Positions 13,859-14,860 of a DNA stretch of 14,860 nucleotides are shown here, piece by piece. The notes under the pieces were generated by a model. That model was not told the origin of the DNA. It saw only the letters and a program-made list of their open reading frames with translations, and did no database searches. Origin of the DNA: Promethearchaeota archaeon (lineage in GTDB: Archaea > Asgardarchaeota > Lokiarchaeia > Sigynarchaeales > SOKP01); contig JAGXNZ010000219.1 in assembly GCA_019894655.1 (NCBI GenBank), forward strand, positions 1 to 14,860. Direction: 5' to 3'. The translations under genes were made by a program, and so were the position numbers. Position 1 is the stretch's first letter, and each line of letters begins with the position of its first letter.

Positions 13859-14055
13859 ATATTTATCTTTATTAATCCAATAAGCTCATTATCACGAAAA
13901 TTTATACTGTAAAGAATTTCTTTAGCAGATTCATTTGATTGATCAATTCCTTCAGGGAATTTAGCTATTTTTTCACTTTGGGTAATGTTTATTTCATAAT
14001 TAGGTCATCATAAACTAAGCCGTTCTATATGTGTTCTAATTGTTTTTAATATTGA
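13855..14055 (-). pseudogene. Degraded minus-strand coding frame with tandem TGA codons
   Basis: On the minus strand one frame is open from about 14055, giving ILKTIRTHIERLSL. It is broken by two adjacent TGA codons (14005-14010) and then stays open for 49 codons, including KIAKFPEGIDQSNESAKEIL and INFRDNELIGLIKINI, to TAG at 13855-13857. The residue mix is protein-like. No start codon is in frame. A tandem ATG at 14009-14004 could feed the second part if one base were removed. I do not know the family. It looks like a recently broken gene or one hit by a sequencing indel. Its last codon overlaps the TatD stop, which is typical of real convergent genes. The remainder to 14139 is promoter-like AT-rich DNA. 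Confidence 0.35.
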
Positions 14056-14110
14056 TTACTTACAATTTTAATGAAAATATTTTTAATGAAGAGTAATTAT
14101 TCATAACTAT

Positions 14111-14122
14111 CTATATAATAAA
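14111..14122 (+). promoter_or_regulatory. TATA box of cdhA
   Basis: CTATATAATAAA is centred about 24 bases before the ATG at 14140, so the transcript would begin at or just before the start codon. GAAGTG at 14129-14134 could act as a weak ribosome site if transcription starts further upstream. Confidence 0.5.
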
Positions 14123-14139
14123 AAAAAGAAGTGAAATGG

Positions 14140-14860
14140 ATGAGTAAAAAAGGTGCAAGAATAAAAATCGACGAATACAAAGGACCTTTAGGTACAATTA
14201 AAGGCTTTGAATTAACTGCTGGTAAGATAAGCTGGGGAGACGAAACAGAATGGGAACCGATGGGACCCCATCCAAAACCTGAAATTCCGACGCTGCGTTC
14301 TTGGTTTTTTAAGCTTATGGAACGATATAAACCGTTTTATATGCCGATCTGCGACCTCTGTTGTTTATGCACTTATGGTAAATGTAACCTCTCAAAAGGT
14401 CGAAGAGGGGCTTGTGGGATAACTTCGGAAACGCAACAATCAAGAATTGTCGAAGTTGCTTGTTGTGTTGGAGCAGCCTGTCATTCATCACACGGTGACC
14501 ATCTACTCCATTGGCTAAAAGAGAAATATGGAAATGTTCCTTTAAATATGGGAAACAATATCGCTGTTGAAATGCCCATGACCCGACTAATCGTAGGCAT
14601 GAAACCCGAAAACCTCGAGGATTTAGAAACTGCAATGGATTGGGTTCATTATACAATCACACAGCTTTTATCTGCTGGTCATACTGGTCAAGAATCAAGT
14701 AATATTGATTTTGAAGCTAAAAGCTTTTTAGCCGGTCTATGCGATGCTGTTGGCATGGAAGTTTCTGATGTGGCGCAAATGGTAGCATACGGAATGCCAA
14801 TAGGCGATCCAGATGTTCCAATTGTTGAACTTGGCATGGGAACAATGGATACAGATAATA
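14140..14860 (+). CDS. cdhA: CODH/acetyl-CoA synthase alpha subunit, N-terminal part (3' truncated)
   Basis: 240 codons are open to the window end. The sequence aligns by eye with archaeal CdhA, the nickel-iron carbon monoxide dehydrogenase subunit of the acetyl-CoA decarbonylase/synthase complex in the cytoplasm. It interconverts CO and CO2 in the Wood-Ljungdahl pathway. RYKPFYMPICDLCCLCTYGK with C82 and C92 (CNLSKGRRGACGI) has the cysteine spacing of the FeS-cluster region near the N-terminus. GAACHSSHGDHLLHW carries the conserved His cluster. TQLLSAGHTGQES and LCDAVGMEVSDVAQMVA are further family blocks, and the end reads PIVELGMGTMD. Archaeal CdhA is about 780-800 residues, so under a third is present and the nickel C-cluster ligands lie outside. 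ATG 14140 is chosen because ATG 14136 is followed by a stop after two codons. Further cdh genes probably lie downstream. Confidence 0.95.
   Translation, partial: MSKKGARIKIDEYKGPLGTIKGFELTAGKISWGDETEWEPMGPHPKPEIPTLRSWFFKLMERYKPFYMPICDLCCLCTYGKCNLSKGRRGACGITSETQQSRIVEVACCVGAACHSSHGDHLLHWLKEKYGNVPLNMGNNIAVEMPMTRLIVGMKPENLEDLETAMDWVHYTITQLLSAGHTGQESSNIDFEAKSFLAGLCDAVGMEVSDVAQMVAYGMPIGDPDVPIVELGMGTMDTDN

Noticed and set aside
14005..14010. Selenocysteine coding by the tandem TGA codons
   Set aside because: Two adjacent Sec codons would be unusual, no SECIS-like element was recognised, and the frame has no start codon. Decay or an indel is simpler.
14315..14656. 113-residue minus-strand frame
   Set aside because: It is antisense to the cdhA coding sequence, which matches CdhA throughout.

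Overview
The window is AT-rich archaeal DNA. The archaeal assignment rests on three things: the N-terminal third of an archaeal-type CODH/acetyl-CoA synthase alpha subunit (CdhA) at the right edge, many genes with a TATA box 25-40 bases before the start codon and no Shine-Dalgarno site, and GGTG-type ribosome sites on most of the rest. Two small SCP-2 (sterol-carrier-like) proteins, an M48 membrane protease, a U32 protein and a B12-binding radical SAM protein would suit an anaerobic Asgard archaeon of the Lokiarchaeia type. That lineage call is an inference and was not tested.

Layout. 1-81 is the tail of an unknown + strand gene, followed by tRNA-Arg(TCG). A minus-strand SCP-2 protein and a class I methyltransferase come next, then tRNA-Asp(GTC). 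1800-2385 holds no intact gene: it contains a decayed flotillin/SPFH-like remnant on + and a possible coding scrap on -. 2386-4072 is a minus-strand thiol-redox operon, read as a small HesB/IscA-like protein, a TlpA-like thioredoxin, then CcdA. 4073-4622 is mostly non-coding, with two doubtful small ORFs and a TTACAAT repeat in front of a second SCP-2 gene. 5122-8219 carries a U32 protein and an M48 protease, both on -. 8411-9937 is a + strand pair: an unknown helical protein and a MutY-like glycosylase without an iron-sulfur cluster. It converges, with a 4-base overlap, on a B12/radical SAM gene. 11323-13858 is a + strand run: a four-helix membrane protein, an N-formylglutamate amidohydrolase-like protein, a small unknown protein and a TatD-like metallohydrolase. 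A degraded minus-strand reading frame lies at 13855-14055. cdhA begins at 14140 and runs off the window.

Most genes look like separate housekeeping or accessory units. The groups that probably work together are the CcdA/TlpA/HesB-like operon (moving reducing power to the outer face of the membrane) and cdhA (Wood-Ljungdahl carbon metabolism). I see no mobile element, CRISPR array, defence cassette or integration site. I did not find a clearly new system. The points most worth checking are the MutY-like gene, which has no ATG, GTG or TTG upstream of its conserved core, and the repeated pattern of GGTG followed by ATT or ATA at start positions.
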